Source: Daldinia sp. FL1419
Lineage: Eukaryota > Ascomycota > Sordariomycetes > Xylariales > Hypoxylaceae
Assembly: GCA_025201765.1 (NCBI GenBank)
Contig: MU623440.1
Location: forward strand, 1 to 64,000
Direction: 5' to 3'
DNA: 64,000 bases
In this document: positions 1 through 11,426 of the stretch, one piece after another
Layout: the number at the start of each line of letters is the position of its first letter
Position numbering within the stretch: the first letter of the stretch is position 1
Made by a program: the position numbers and the translations under genes
Notes under the pieces: generated by a model
The model's database searches: none
Told to the model about the DNA's origin: nothing
Seen by the model: the letters and a program-made list of their open reading frames with translations, nothing else

Positions 1-690
1 ATATTAATAATAATATTTATAAATATTTATTTTAATTTATATTTATTTTAAAAATTATTTATATTTTATATATATTTAAAAAATAATATAATATAATTAT
101 TAAATAATATATATTATATTATTAATTTAATTAAATTATTTAAAGAATTAAATTCTTAAATAATAATATAAATATATTTAAAATTAAAAAAGGTAATATT
201 TAAATTATTAATAAAATTTGGGATTAATTAAAATATTATTAATTATATTATTATTAAATATTATATAAAGATAAAAATTAATAATTTTTACTTTTTAAAT
301 TTAATTATACATTAATATTATAATAAAGAAATTTAAAAAAATGTTAATAGATTTTAAAATATTTATTATTAACCTTTAATATTTATTTAAAATAAATAAA
401 GTTTCTCCTTATTTCATTATTATTTAATAAAAATAATAATTAAATAATATATTAATAAAAATTTAAAATTCCTAATTATATATAATATTTTTATTTTTTT
501 ATTATATTATATAAAAATTAGATATAAAATTTTATATTAATTATTATTATTTTTAAATATTTATAAATTAGGAATATCTATTATTATTATTAAATTATTA
601 ATAATTTTTATAAAAAAAAATTATTTTTATATAATATTATAATTAATAACCTTAAAAAATTATATTTATATTTTAAATTAGAATTTTTGG
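1..690. other. A/T-rich island (edge of an AT isochore)
   Basis: The sequence is almost entirely A and T, with many TTAATAAT- and TATATTA-like runs and no open reading frame of note. It stops sharply near 690, where base composition becomes normal. Such blocks in ascomycetes are usually repeats degraded by repeat-induced point mutation (RIP), or pericentromeric/subtelomeric DNA. I cannot recognise any underlying element. A nuclear copy of mitochondrial intergenic DNA or an assembly chimera are alternatives. Confidence 0.75.
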
Positions 691-1152
691 CACGATATGT
701 ATAGTCTCACAGATACATCTGCACGGATTATATTAAGTGGTGGCTGTGGTGGCTGATAAAAATTTCTAGTCTAAGCTCGCTAAGATAACTTGCAACCCTC
801 AGTTTGGAACTTTCACCTTCCAACCCCGCTAACGTCATATTAAGCTCGATTAAATTAATTAGTTGGGTTGATGAACAAGCAGACGAGGCGGGGCGTCTTA
901 TCAATTATCTTACCATCTTATCGTATCCGTTATTTGTTCTCCATTACCTCAATCAGCTTTAGTTTTCTCTAGAGCTTCAACGAATCCCGGCCTCAGATGT
1001 CCGCAGCAGAAACCATCACGTTTTCCATTTTGGATTCTATTTTTTTTCCCCATGGAGTCTCTGCAATGGCTCATGATGTTTTAATAATTACCTCATTACA
1101 TTCCCCTTAATCGCCGCTACTGAATTGTCTCCTCGGCATATCCTTATTCGCC
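691..1152. other. intergenic, upstream of PAN6
   Basis: Normal-composition DNA between the A/T island and PAN6. It presumably holds the PAN6 promoter; pyrimidine-rich patches such as TCTATTTTTTTTCC lie 100-130 bases before the start codon. No further element is recognised. Confidence 0.5.
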
Positions 1153-2277
1153 ATGCTAGCTTTCTCAGTACGCGGCCTTATGGGCTCGCGTGCCTTTAAT
1201 CGACCAACTATGCGAGCGATGGCCACCGCACGGCGTCAAGCTTTCGAAACCGTACCATCTTCTCCAATTCGAGTTATGCGTACGGTCGACGCGGTTCGGC
1301 GATGGAGGAAGCCTCAGTACCTCGACCATAGAATTGTATCATTAGTACCTACGATGGGGGCTCTACACCAAGGTCATCTTTCTCTTATCCGTAGCGCGGC
1401 TCGCGAAAGCCACCACGTCGTCGTTAGCATATATGTAAATCCAGCACAATTTGGAATCAAGGAAGACTTGGCTTCCTATCCTGTGACATGGGAATCGGAT
1501 TGCAAGATCTTAGCTGAGCTGGATCGCGAATTAGCCGACGACGGCGGCAATCTAGGTCGCATCAGCGCTATTTTTGCGCCAACTACCCCTGAGATGTATC
1601 CGTCAGGCTTTCCAGGCCAAGAAGTAGACTCCAAAGGGAGTTTCGTGGTCATGACACCAATAAGTGAGATTCTCGAAGGTGGTACTCGTCCAACGTTTTT
1701 TAGGGGTGTCGCGACCGTCTGCATGAAGCTTTTTAACATTGTGCAGCCTGAAAAGGTGTACTTTGGCCAAAAGGATGTCCAGCAGACCGTATTAATCCGG
1801 AAGATGGTTCAAGACTTTATGCTTCCAACCGAAGTTGTTATTGGGCCTACTATGCGGGAACCCGATGGGTTGGCCCTAAGCTCTAGAAACGTTTACCTCG
1901 GCGAAAGACGACGCAAAATTGCCCCCGTACTAAACCGTGCACTCAAGGCTGCTGAGATGCAGTACTTATCTGGTGCTTTGAATCGAACGCAGCTCATGAA
2001 CGCTGCCAATACTTTAATCAGGAAGGTCTTGGACGAACAGTCAGCATTGCCTTCTGAGAAGAGGGCAATGTTTGAAGTGGACTACATCTCGCTTGCAGAT
2101 CCCCTGTCGATGGAAGAGCTGACTGAAATCGACCCTAAGAAGGGTGGTATACTCAGTGGTGCCGTAAAGATGTTGCCGGTCGAATCACCACAACGAGGCG
2201 AAGACCTAGGACATAGTGGAGGACCAGCAGTCCGCCTCATAGACAACATCATTTTGAAGCCAGTCGTGGAATCTTAG
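1153..2277 (+). CDS. PAN6: pantoate-beta-alanine ligase (pantothenate synthetase)
   Basis: Single-exon gene of 374 codons. The enzyme condenses pantoate and beta-alanine with ATP to make pantothenate, the vitamin B5 precursor of coenzyme A. The HIGH-type nucleotide-binding motif PTMGALHQGH is at residues 66-75, and YFGQKD, part of the pantoate/ATP pocket, at 203-208; GLALSSRN follows. The first 30 or so residues are rich in Arg and Ala and nearly lack acids, which resembles a mitochondrial presequence or is simply a fungal extension; a start at Met20 or Met23 would also be possible. The C-terminal domain ends with the usual KPVVES-like tail. The gene lies about 460 bases from the A/T island and is not visibly affected by it. 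Confidence 0.95.
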   Translation: MLAFSVRGLMGSRAFNRPTMRAMATARRQAFETVPSSPIRVMRTVDAVRRWRKPQYLDHRIVSLVPTMGALHQGHLSLIRSAARESHHVVVSIYVNPAQFGIKEDLASYPVTWESDCKILAELDRELADDGGNLGRISAIFAPTTPEMYPSGFPGQEVDSKGSFVVMTPISEILEGGTRPTFFRGVATVCMKLFNIVQPEKVYFGQKDVQQTVLIRKMVQDFMLPTEVVIGPTMREPDGLALSSRNVYLGERRRKIAPVLNRALKAAEMQYLSGALNRTQLMNAANTLIRKVLDEQSALPSEKRAMFEVDYISLADPLSMEELTEIDPKKGGILSGAVKMLPVESPQRGEDLGHSGGPAVRLIDNIILKPVVES

Positions 2278-3086
2278 AATAATCCTTTTGAATATATACC
2301 CAAACAGTTTGAGTCTACCAATGACTAAATAGGTAGCTAACAATTAGAGAAATATCAATCTCAATTATTCGACCCGGTCCCTACCAGCTACGTTTTCATT
2401 CTTGAAGATTAACCTAGGTATTTCAACTCCTTACTGATATTCTTAGCTGTATTTCTTCCAAACAGTTCTTTATCTATTGGCTTATCCCAGCACATTCACT
2501 ACACGTCGCCATTAAGTTTCCAGGATTTCAAGCACGTCAAACGAACGGCTGGAACTATAAACCTTAACATTGTCAAAATCGTAAGATAATGAATAAATAT
2601 ACTTTTGACTATACCATTGGCGAATAATACGAGTCGAAAGTTATAAGTGCTTCGACTAGGATTCCGTTGCATCGAAAGCACGGCTTCTCCACGTGCAGAG
2701 TCAGGTACCGTAATGATACGATAAGGGGGGCGAGTTAAGGTGGAAAAAAAAGTTACCAAGTCCCAATTTCCAATTGCCCGTCCGCCGTCCCCGCAGAAAA
2801 AAAAAGTTAGGCCATTCCCGTCCCGTCTTTTAGAAGTTCAAACTTGCTACAGAGGTACTACAACTCTTCCCCCCCTATAATAATTCCTTATGAGAATTAA
2901 CGTTGGAGATCTCCTAACTTAACCTAACCTTCACCTCGCGGTAGGTTCATCCAGAAAAACAGGAGCCGAATATTTCCAATATATTAATAAAAAGCGGATT
3001 CACTCCATTGATTCCCCTGTCGATCCTTTTCTTCCATCTCCAAATCAAATTCATTTACGGAGAATCCGCGGGGTGGACTTCTCAGG
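2278..3086. other. intergenic, PAN6 to ERG8
   Basis: No supported gene. Contains short homopolymers (A and C runs near 2800 and 2870) and presumably the PAN6 terminator and ERG8 promoter. Confidence 0.5.
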
Positions 3087-4689
3087 ATGCCGAATACAAC
3101 GGCTATTTCCGCTCCGGGCAAAGTTCTCCTAGCCGGAGGCTTCTTAGTCCTTGACCGCCAGCACACGGGTCTTGTGTTTGGGTTAAGCGCCCGTATCAAC
3201 GTCATTGCCCAGGAGATCAAGACTAGCAAGGGCGTCCAGTTGAGCGAGATCGTCGTCGAGAGCCCTCAATTCCTTGAAGCTCAATGGCGATACGGATATC
3301 ACTTGACTCCTGGTGACGGTGGCATTAAACTAACCCAATTACATGTGTAAGTATTTCCTTTTATATCCTCTATCTTACCTTCTCTTCCATGGCGGCGTTC
3401 CTCTATGGCAAAGGTAGACGCAACTGAGTTAGACGCAACTGAGTCTACCAATGTCCGAGATCGCAAGTAACAGTGTTGTGCTCATGTTGGGATTATTTAC
3501 TCTCATCTTTGTATCACCATCCTAGTCTCACATTTTACCTCACCACATTGCAAGATTTCTTTTTATATGACCACAGTATATACTCACAAGCTAACCAATT
3601 AGCGGTTCAAACATAAATCCTAATCACTTTGTTGAGGTGACCCTGGCCTACGCTCTCACTTACATTCAGACATCTGGTCATCTCGGTTCATTATCCACTT
3701 TTGACCCTGTGCAATTAACTATTCTAGCTGACAACGACTATTACTCACAATCTCACTCACACCACCACCATCATCATCATTCGCACTCGGGACCAACAGG
3801 CCGTTTCACCAAGTTCCCCACCAAGCTTAAGGATGCTCATAAGACCGGTCTCGGGTCCTCCGCGGCCCTCGTCACGGCGCTCACCGCCGCCTTATTGACG
3901 CATTACCTTCCCCAATCTGCCTTCGACATAAACTCGGACGAGGGTAAGCGCACGCTTCACAACCTAGCGCAGGCTGCACACTCCGCCGCCCAAGGGAAAG
4001 TCGGTTCCGGTTTCGACGTCGCAGCCGCTGTGTATGGTAGCTGCGTATACCGACGCTTCTCCCCCTCTCTCCTACGTGATGTCCCCGAGATCGGCGCGCC
4101 TGGCTTCGCCCCCGCGCTGGCAGCCTGTGTGACGCGCGAATGGGACGCCGAATTCCGCAAGGAAAACGCGCGGATGCCGCCGGGTGTGGCGCTGCGCATG
4201 TGCGACGTCGACTGCGGCAGCCAGACCGTGGGAATGGTCAAGCAGGTCCTCAAATGGCGCGAGCAGACCGATCCGGCCGGTGCCAAGACCCTCTGGGATA
4301 ACCTACAGGCGCGTAACGAGGCGCTCAGCGCGGCGCTTAGTGGGGATAAAAAGGGTGAGATCAGAAAGGCGGTAGAGGAAGTCAGAGTCCTGGTGCGTGA
4401 GATGAGTGTCGCGAGTGGTGTTCCGATCGAGCCGGAGAGTCAGACTGCGCTTTTGGACGCGCTGGCGCGTGTGGAGGGCGTGTATGAGGGTGTTGCGCCG
4501 GGGGCGGGAGGGTACGATGCCCTGGCTTTGCTGGTGAAGGATGATGACGAGACGGAGGGACGTATTAGAGAGTTTTTGAAAGGGTGGAGTGAGGAGAAGG
4601 GTGTCAAGGTTAAGTTGCTTGGTGTTAAGGGGGAGATGGAGGGTGTGAGGAGGGAGGGCGTGGAGCAATACGATGGATGGTTGGCTTGA
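3087..4689 (+). CDS. ERG8: phosphomevalonate kinase
   Basis: Two exons, 3087-3346 and 3603-4689, joined at a valine codon (GT|C); the donor is GTAAGT and the acceptor TTAG. The product has 448 residues. It phosphorylates mevalonate-5-phosphate to the diphosphate in the ergosterol/isoprenoid pathway. It starts with the GHMP-kinase N-terminus (SAPGKVLLAGGFLVLD) and has the glycine-rich ATP loop GLGSSAA at residues 169-175, preceded by the family signature NHFVEVTLAYALTYI around the splice junction. GAGGYDAL near the C-terminus is the third GHMP motif. Between the N-terminal domain and the ATP loop lies a histidine-rich insert (about residues 136-150, mostly CAC/CAT codons), which is unusual for the enzyme. 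The intron of 256 bases is long for this genome. Confidence 0.95.
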
Positions 4690-6478
4690 GGGGAGATATT
4701 ATGGGAAGAGGAAGGAGGGGGCCAAGAAATGGGGAGCTTTAGAGTGACGATGCTGTATTTAGAAGCATTGGAAAGACCATGAAATTGAGGATAGATTTTG
4801 ACTATACTTAGTAGTCGTAAAGCAAAGAATGATTTTGAAGTAGACCTATTAGTTGTATACATGCCTATAAGGTAGGTACCTGGTGATATAGGTAAAGACT
4901 GGTCGCCTCATAATTCTTTAGATTACCTCCTAGAAGGTATTATGACGTATGACTATTATATCTACATCCGTTTGTCTTTCTAAGCGATGCCCACTTGAGG
5001 ATACCCATATGCAGGAAGCCGCCCCTACCACGCCGTTGCGATTTCCTGTTACTATCCTTCCTGTGACTTGCCGTGAAATAAAGTTTTCAGAAACGCGGTG
5101 CCTTATATACCCACCTTCCTGCCTTAGATACCTAGGTAAGCACCTGCCCAAATACATACGGAGTATTACGTACAAGTGGAAAGGACTTATAATTAACTTG
5201 CAATCTAGCTTTTAGCAAAAAGCATGGCAAGGACTGTCCTTTGAGCTTTCTGGTCTGATCAGCTAGAGCAAGCTTGGGAAATAAGGTGTCCGCCATGTCG
5301 AGCCTAGAGCCCGATTATTCGCGGGAGGTAGAGCGTTCGAACCTCAGTGTATGAGGATGAGGATGCGATACCTCCCGATTTTTTTTTCTCCTGTTACAGA
5401 CCCTTTTCTCTGACGTATTTTGAACTCGTTTTATTTTATTTTCCTGTCTACGTTTCTCTCCTGCTAATGTAGCTTCATATCAATGAGAATTTTGTAAAAT
5501 ACAAGCTTGGTAGGATGCTGTTTGCTTGTGTCAAATAACGACAATGAAGGGATTGAGGAGTCGGCTACTATTGTAGAGAGTTTTCAAGAACTCATCCGCA
5601 TACAACCTCATTATGAACAGAAACAAGGAGTGCAAATAGCATACCGAACTCGGTACACCTCTCAACGGCTTCCTTGTTTTCCTCGCACGACAGGCAGTAC
5701 GAGATGGCAATATATTTAGTATCACCGCAGCTCGGATTTGATCGCCCCAACGGCTTCCTGCCGTTGCGACTCAATTTACCAGGCGAGTTGAGTTACTCGT
5801 CCCTGTGTTTTGTCTTACAAAATCTAGCATTGAGCGAGGCGACCTAGCCCGTTAATAATGCATCCGACATGATGTACGAGACACTCGGCATAGAGTAGGT
5901 ACGTTACTAAAGAATCGTTCGAGAGAAACCAGCTCGATTATATGAAAATTTCATGTATTCACGTTACGTACGGCATGCCAGTGCAACGACTACCTTTTTC
6001 TTTCAAACGCCGCCCGCCCCTCGGGCCCTTATTAGACCGCCAATGCAGGGAATCAATAAATCAGCCAGTGAATTGATGGCCCGTCACCCTTTCCAAAGTT
6101 AGAATCCCAACGCCTGAACAGATGGATGAATGTATGGCTTCGAAGAAAAGATAATGGGAAAAAACCAATAGAAAAATCTAATGCAGCACACTTGGTATCC
6201 TATACGCCCAAGCCCCCCTGTATTATGCTACCTGTGTTGCCGTGTTCGTGAAGTCGTTCGTCTGGTGACTGCCTATTATCCGATGTACCGAGAAAGCTAG
6301 ATGTTCCGTACCCGGTATAGAGCTATATGTTGCCCCATCACCATGGAACGGATAGTCTAGCTATAGCCAGCTCTGATATCCGTTTCTTGTATTTCTAAAA
6401 GTGACCTATCGCAGAGAAGAGAGCCCCTCTACTATCCTCAAATGAGGTTCTCGGTAGGCACAATAGGGGTACTCGGCG
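4690..6478. other. gene-poor intergenic stretch
   Basis: No coding sequence that I can support; the open frames here are short, of odd composition and lack splice support. It holds copies of the TAGGTA-type motif (around 4870 and 5125) and the stem-loop described at 5322-5387. Confidence 0.5.
5322..5387 (+). other. inverted repeat with B-box-like core and T9 run (possible Pol III unit)
   Basis: CGGGAGGTA (5322-5330) is perfectly repeated in inverted form as TACCTCCCG (5369-5377), followed one base later by nine T (5379-5387). The loop contains GTTCGAACC (5335-5343), a match to the core of the Pol III B box (GTTCGANNC). It does not fold as a normal tRNA because no acceptor stem or anticodon arm can be drawn. 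It could be a tRNA-derived element, a small Pol III transcript, or chance. Confidence 0.3.
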
Positions 6479-7125
6479 TTACCTGGTATTTGTTAACTCA
6501 TCGGAATTCCATAGGACCGGGTTAGATCGCAGCGGGTGAGAACCTACTTTCAGCTCAGGCGTAACGGGACGCAGGGTAGACGGCGGAGCCGGGGCCTTGC
6601 GCGGAGAGCCGAGGGAAGACGGATCGGAGCCTCCAAACCGGGATGAGGCTGCTTGCTCCTTCAGAATGGCGATCCTGTGCACCCAAAAATACATCAGCCA
6701 AGATTCTAGATACCCGAAAGGATTGCGGCGAAGTCGAAAGGGGCCCACAGCTAATTGGATGATATACGAGGGATTGAGAATGAAATAAGGGGAATAATAA
6801 AAGAGTGGAAGAGCTTACTCATCCTCCGACACACCCGGTAGACAGAGTGTCTCGTGCTTGAAGTCGAAGGGTGCTGACTGAGAAGAGAAAAAGCATGTTA
6901 GTAAATGGTGGAAGGTTGAACAATATAGTAGTATTATGTAAACATGAGGCATATCGGATACCCCGAATAGGTAATCCATGATATACACGGTGGGTGAGCA
7001 ATGACAAAGGACGGACTTACAATTTGCAGCGGCTGCTTTTCAGAAACCGAGTCTCTAGACTTGACGCCGATGAGTTTTTGCAGTCTTGCCGTAAAGGCGC
7101 GAAAACCACCAAAACAGCTCGACAT
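6479..7125 (-). CDS. small protein with a CRIB-like motif
   Basis: Three-exon gene on the minus strand: 7125-7021, 6877-6819 and 6674-6479, predicting 119 residues. Donors are GTAAGT and GTAAGC, acceptors CAG and CAG, and frame is kept at both junctions. The protein opens MSSCFGGFRAF, then at about 35-43 reads ISAPFDFKH, which matches the first half of the Cdc42/Rac interactive binding motif (I-S-x-P-x2-F-x-H); the final H-V-G of the canonical motif is replaced by LCLPG. GVSEDEIAILKEQAASSRFGG follows across the second junction, then a Pro/Ser-rich tail. The motif running smoothly across two introns is the main evidence that the gene is real. The last 20 residues are less certain, since a possible donor GTAGGT occurs after PVTPELK. 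A GTPase-binding role is inference only. Confidence 0.65.
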
Positions 7126-8482
7126 TTTGGGCCGGTAATTAACGGATTGGGCTCGAAGGAGAAAGGGGTTTTTTTTTTTCAGACGGCAGGATAAACGAGG
7201 TAAAATGAGACGGAGGCAAAAATTTGTGTGTACAACGGGAACAACAAGTGGAAGAAGTTGGCAGTTAGCCTTGCACAAAGGAGTCGGGGTGTAAGAATGG
7301 TTGGTAGCAAGGCGGCAAAGCTGAATTCCAAAATGGGATACCTCAGTGACCCAAGTGTGTGGGAAAAAGAGACGATGGTAGCAATAACACGATAAATACG
7401 AGTTCTGTGCCAGGAAAAGGCGTTAAAGGCCCCAGGGTCGTAATAACGAAATCCGAGACGAGGATAATTCGAAGGTATCTTTTCTTTTCTTCGGTTGCCA
7501 GAAAAGAAAACGGTCGATACGGCAGCAAGAGTGCGAGTAAAAGTAGACTTGTGATTGATTCAAACGTTCCCCCTCTATGCAAAAGCGTGCGCACACTAGA
7601 GCTGTAGCTGCAGATACGAAACAAGACGTATGTGGGATGTATGTACGCAGAAACCCAGGAGAGTCATGTAAGAGGCTGTGGGAAGTTGTGATAGGTATGT
7701 ATGCGTACTGTATGAAGATGGAGATGATGTAGAACGTATGTAGGTCTACCAAAGGTCAGGGTACTTCACTATATCGAGGCAATCGATGATTGATCAACAA
7801 TCATGCAATCGAGACGGGATCAAGATAGCCAAGCGGCAGTGGTGATAGATGGTGGGAGTAGTAGTTTCAAAGGGGACGGGGAAAAAAAAGAGCGGAATCC
7901 CCTTTGATAAAAAAGGAATAACAACAGTTGTCGGTTACGGTCAGCAAGCGTTATGCTATCTTTTTTCGAATGCCTACGACATATAGATCCTACCCTGTAC
8001 CATACGAATGGAATGGTAAGGCAATGTAAGGTATGTAAGGTAAGGTAGGATGGGGGATGAATGGGGCGGCGAAGGATGATAATGCTGATGATACTGCTGA
8101 TGATGACGACGATGACGAGGGAACAATAAACAATTCGCCTAGGGGTTCGCGAACAAGCCCTTTCTCTTCTTATTTTACGAACGAAGCTGGAATCCAAGAA
8201 AACTTGGTGGGCTTCGGTGGCTGTAAGTCTGACAGAAAGATCGTCGGGAGCGGGGGGAGCGAAAGCTGAAGAGAGGAAGGGAAAGAAAGGCTGCAAGCTA
8301 AACCCGACAAGCGCAGGGTCCTTCTACGGGAAAGGATTAGAAAAGAGAAGAGTTAAAAGAGTGTATGTGGTGTTATTGTGTTATACCAGCTACGGTTTAG
8401 CTGAACAGGCTGAGCAGTAGTAGGACCTAACTATTAAAGCAAGGTGGTGTAAGAGGGCTGGTTGGTTCGATGACGGCCAAAA

Positions 8483-8514
8483 AATGAATGGATGAATGAA
8501 TGAATGAATGAATG
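8483..8514. repeat. (AATG)n microsatellite
   Basis: Tandem GAAT/AATG units with one GGAT interruption. Confidence 0.85.
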
Positions 8515-8552
8515 GTGAAAATTCGAGTCTAGCTCTTAAAGCTTTGGAGGTG

Positions 8553-8577
8553 TAATAATAATAATAATAATAATAAA
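8553..8577. repeat. (TAA)8 microsatellite
   Basis: Eight consecutive TAA units. Confidence 0.9.
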
Positions 8578-8637
8578 TGGGATAATAAATAAAGCTCGAT
8601 AGAACGAAGGGCGAGCGAATAGAGAGAGACAGACAGG

Positions 8638-8662
8638 GAGAGAGAGAGAGAGAGAGAGAGAG
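8638..8662. repeat. (GA)12 microsatellite
   Basis: Uninterrupted GA dinucleotides, preceded by shorter GA and GACA runs. Confidence 0.9.
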
Positions 8663-9273
8663 CAAGAGATACGAAGAGTAGAGTAGATATCACAAAGAAA
8701 CGAACGTGTGCTGCGTATTGCAGGGGAAAATTGGATTTAAAAACAAGAAGACTGAGAAATTCGGTGATAAACGAGAGACAATACAACAAGATTCAACACA
8801 ATAACGCGAAGAGAAACCAAGTCAACCAGTCCTGTCAGTGTAAATCGTACAGTGTATGTAACGTAATAATGTAATAATGTAATGCCGGAATTGTCCCTCC
8901 AAGGTTCACAAGATGGATTAGTTATGGAGAAGTAATAATAATAATAGGAAATAATGGGAGTAATGGGAATAATAGGCCTAGGTAGAGGTAACTACATAGC
9001 ATAAAACAATAGGCAGCAGGTAATAAAGGTAAAATAGCATCGCCGGTCAAATGTGGCGATTCTCTAGCGACAAGGGGGTTTTCTCGAATAGGAACAAGGG
9101 AAAGAGAAGTTGAAAGTAGGCCAAGCTAAGGGGACCCTCAGGAGCAAGGATCATCGAGACCTTTTTACAAGAACTGCAAGGACCGCAAGGACCCAAGAAC
9201 CTAAAGCGAGCCAACTAGATAGGATGATCCCGTTTAACGACGATGGAATGGCTCCAGAATGTTTCGAAACGCC

Positions 9274-9278
<5 letters not shown>

Positions 9279-9307
<29 letters not shown>
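9279..9307. repeat. T29 homopolymer
   Basis: Twenty-nine consecutive T, likely variable in length and prone to sequencing error. Confidence 0.9.
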
Positions 9308-9790
9308 GTTTTTGATACGCAGCCCTTTTTCAGCTTTTGCATAGTGGACGTTACGTACGTACGTTTAGGCATTTGTACATACCTATGTACCTATTTTTAT
9401 TACCTATTTTATTTTATTTTACCAATAGAATTCTCACGTTACCATTCACATAACTACCATTTACCCCTTAGTATAGGTACACTTGCAGACCTGCAAGACC
9501 TGCAAGACCTCCTGGACGACACTTCAACTTGCATAATATTGTCCCCGGTCCGAGGATACATGAAACAGGAACACAGATCGCCAAAACGGCTTAGTTCCCA
9601 TACTCATCCCACCCTATCCCATCCCATCCCATTCCCTCGTCCCCTCTTAAATCCCCAAACCCCAAAATCAGCCCAATCTTTCCGAAAGGCTCCCGTTCCG
9701 TCCAAGCAAAGTCCAAGGAAAATAAATGGCGTGTTCATTCCAGAACGATTCTCTGAACCCCTGCTTTACTATTGGCTCGCATTTTTTACT

Positions 9791-11426
9791 CTACTTCGGA
9801 TAGTCCTTCAAGTGGTAACTCTTTAGCTTTACGAACTGGTCAAATCCGAATTTACTTAGGGTCACGCCCTTGCCCGAATTCTTCCATCCCGTCCAAGCTA
9901 GATCCTGCAGTTGATTATCATGTTAGCATACCGCAATATCATCACAATATAATTATATTCGCATAAAGAAGAGGGAAATCTCACAGGGCTGGGGTAGTCT
10001 GCACGATTGACAAAGACGGTTCCGGCTTCCACTTGCTCCGCCAACTCGTAGCCCTTGGCCGTATCCTTGGTCCATATGCTAGCCGTAAGGCCAAATTCGC
10101 TATCATTCATCAACGACACAGCCTCTTCATCGGACTTGACTTTCATGACGGAAATGACCGGACCGAACGTCTCTTCCGTCATGACCTTCATGTCGTGATT
10201 GACATCGACTAAGAGAGTAGGTTTCACAAAGTTGCCTTTCGGTGGCAGATTCGAGAATGTCGGGTTCTCCGGGGTCGCGTCTTTCGCACCTTTGCTTAGA
10301 GCATCCTGGATATGCGATTCGATCGTCTCTTTAGACTTCTTCGAAATGACTGGCCCGATTTGAGTTTCCTTTTCTAGGGGATCGCCAAGCTTGTAGTCCT
10401 TCAAGACCTTTTGAACTGCTTCGATAAAAGGATCGTAAATCTTTTCGTCCACGTAAACACGTTCAATAGCACAGCAGCTCTGTCCCGAGTTAAAAATAGA
10501 CCCGTCCACAATCTCGGCAGCTGCCCAATCCAAATCTACGTCTCCCCGGACGTATGCAGGGTCTTTGCCACCGAGCTCTAGACCAACGTTGACGATTCGA
10601 TCGGAGGCAGCCCTTTGAACCGACAAACCTCCCGCCACGGAACCAGTGAAGCAGATTAGAGATACCTTGGGATCGCGCACCACGGACTCCATGATCAGCG
10701 GCGACCCGCAGTGGAAATACTGCAAGACACCAGCGGGTAGTCCCGCCTCCGCAAAGACCTTGGCGATCTGTTCTACTATCGTAGGAGTCTGCGGGGAAGG
10801 CTTGAGGATGACCGTATTACCAGCAAGTAAAGCCGGTATAAGTGAGTTAACCAGGATCAGGTAAGGGTACTAAGAAGAATAATAACAATAAAAAGAAACG
10901 TCAGCCGGGTTCTAGACTTCGGTCAAGTGGATTGATTTGTCTCACGTTCCACGCGAAGATGATGAGGACGGGGCCAACGGGAACCTTGCGAATGAATCGC
11001 TTAAAACCCTTCTCCGGCTCGCCATCGGTATCTTTTAGCGTTTCTTCGCTGATCTTCACGAGGTAATCTGCCCGTTTGATGGCCGTCGTAACTTGACGTA
11101 GAGAGTGTTAGCTTACGCGCTTCTATATAAGAATAAGGACTAAAATGGGCGACGCGGTAAGGTTTACTTTCGACGCCGGTGTAAGCGATCGGTCGTCCCA
11201 TTTGGACAGTAAGCTCCTCGGCAAGGTCATCCTTTCTCTTCTCTAGTAGTTTTAAGGCCTTCTTGACTATAATCTGACGGTCCGTCAATGAAGTCTGTCG
11301 CCAGCTTGGAAACTTCTCGGCAGCGATCTTAGGGATCTCTTCCAACTCCGCCGTCGTGACGCCATTGCGAGTTAATATGGGCTCGTTGGTAGTAGGCGAG
11401 ATGGTTGTGAGTACTTCGACAGACAT
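9791..11426 (-). CDS. NAD(P)-dependent aldehyde dehydrogenase
   Basis: Four exons: 11426-11168, 11091-10946, 10869-9985 and 9904-9791, giving 467 residues. All introns are GT-AG and phase-consistent. The family landmarks are in order: GPVLIIFAWN at the second junction continuing YPYLILVNSLIPALLAGNTV (Rossmann/cofactor), ELGGKDPAYV with the general-base glutamate, and FNSGQSCCAIERVYV with the catalytic cysteine, then EETFGPV. The last exon gives the conserved tail DLAWTGWKNSGKGVTLSKFG. It resembles the succinate-semialdehyde dehydrogenase-like branch; substrate cannot be decided from sequence. The start is MSVEVLTTI rather than a Met six codons upstream, because the family begins near there. 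The gene is divergent from ESF2. Confidence 0.93.

Larger units (their letters stand above)
7126..9790. other. long non-coding stretch with simple repeats
   Basis: No supported gene. The plus strand is purine-rich from about 7800 to 9100, so the minus strand is pyrimidine-rich, as expected for a long promoter or 5' leader of the small gene ending at 7125. Several microsatellites and a long T run lie here. The 238-codon open frame across 9110-9826 runs through the T tract as poly-Phe and is not credible. Confidence 0.5.

Noticed and set aside
4303..4862. Two long minus-strand frames under ERG8
   Set aside because: They lie antisense to the strongly conserved ERG8 coding sequence and have no family of their own.
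7343..8665. Several minus-strand frames rich in Leu, Ser and Tyr
   Set aside because: They are translations of pyrimidine-rich simple sequence and microsatellites, with no splice support.
9110..9826. 238-codon plus-strand open frame
   Set aside because: It exists because the T29 run reads as poly-Phe; the rest has no family likeness and it overlaps the end of the aldehyde dehydrogenase gene.
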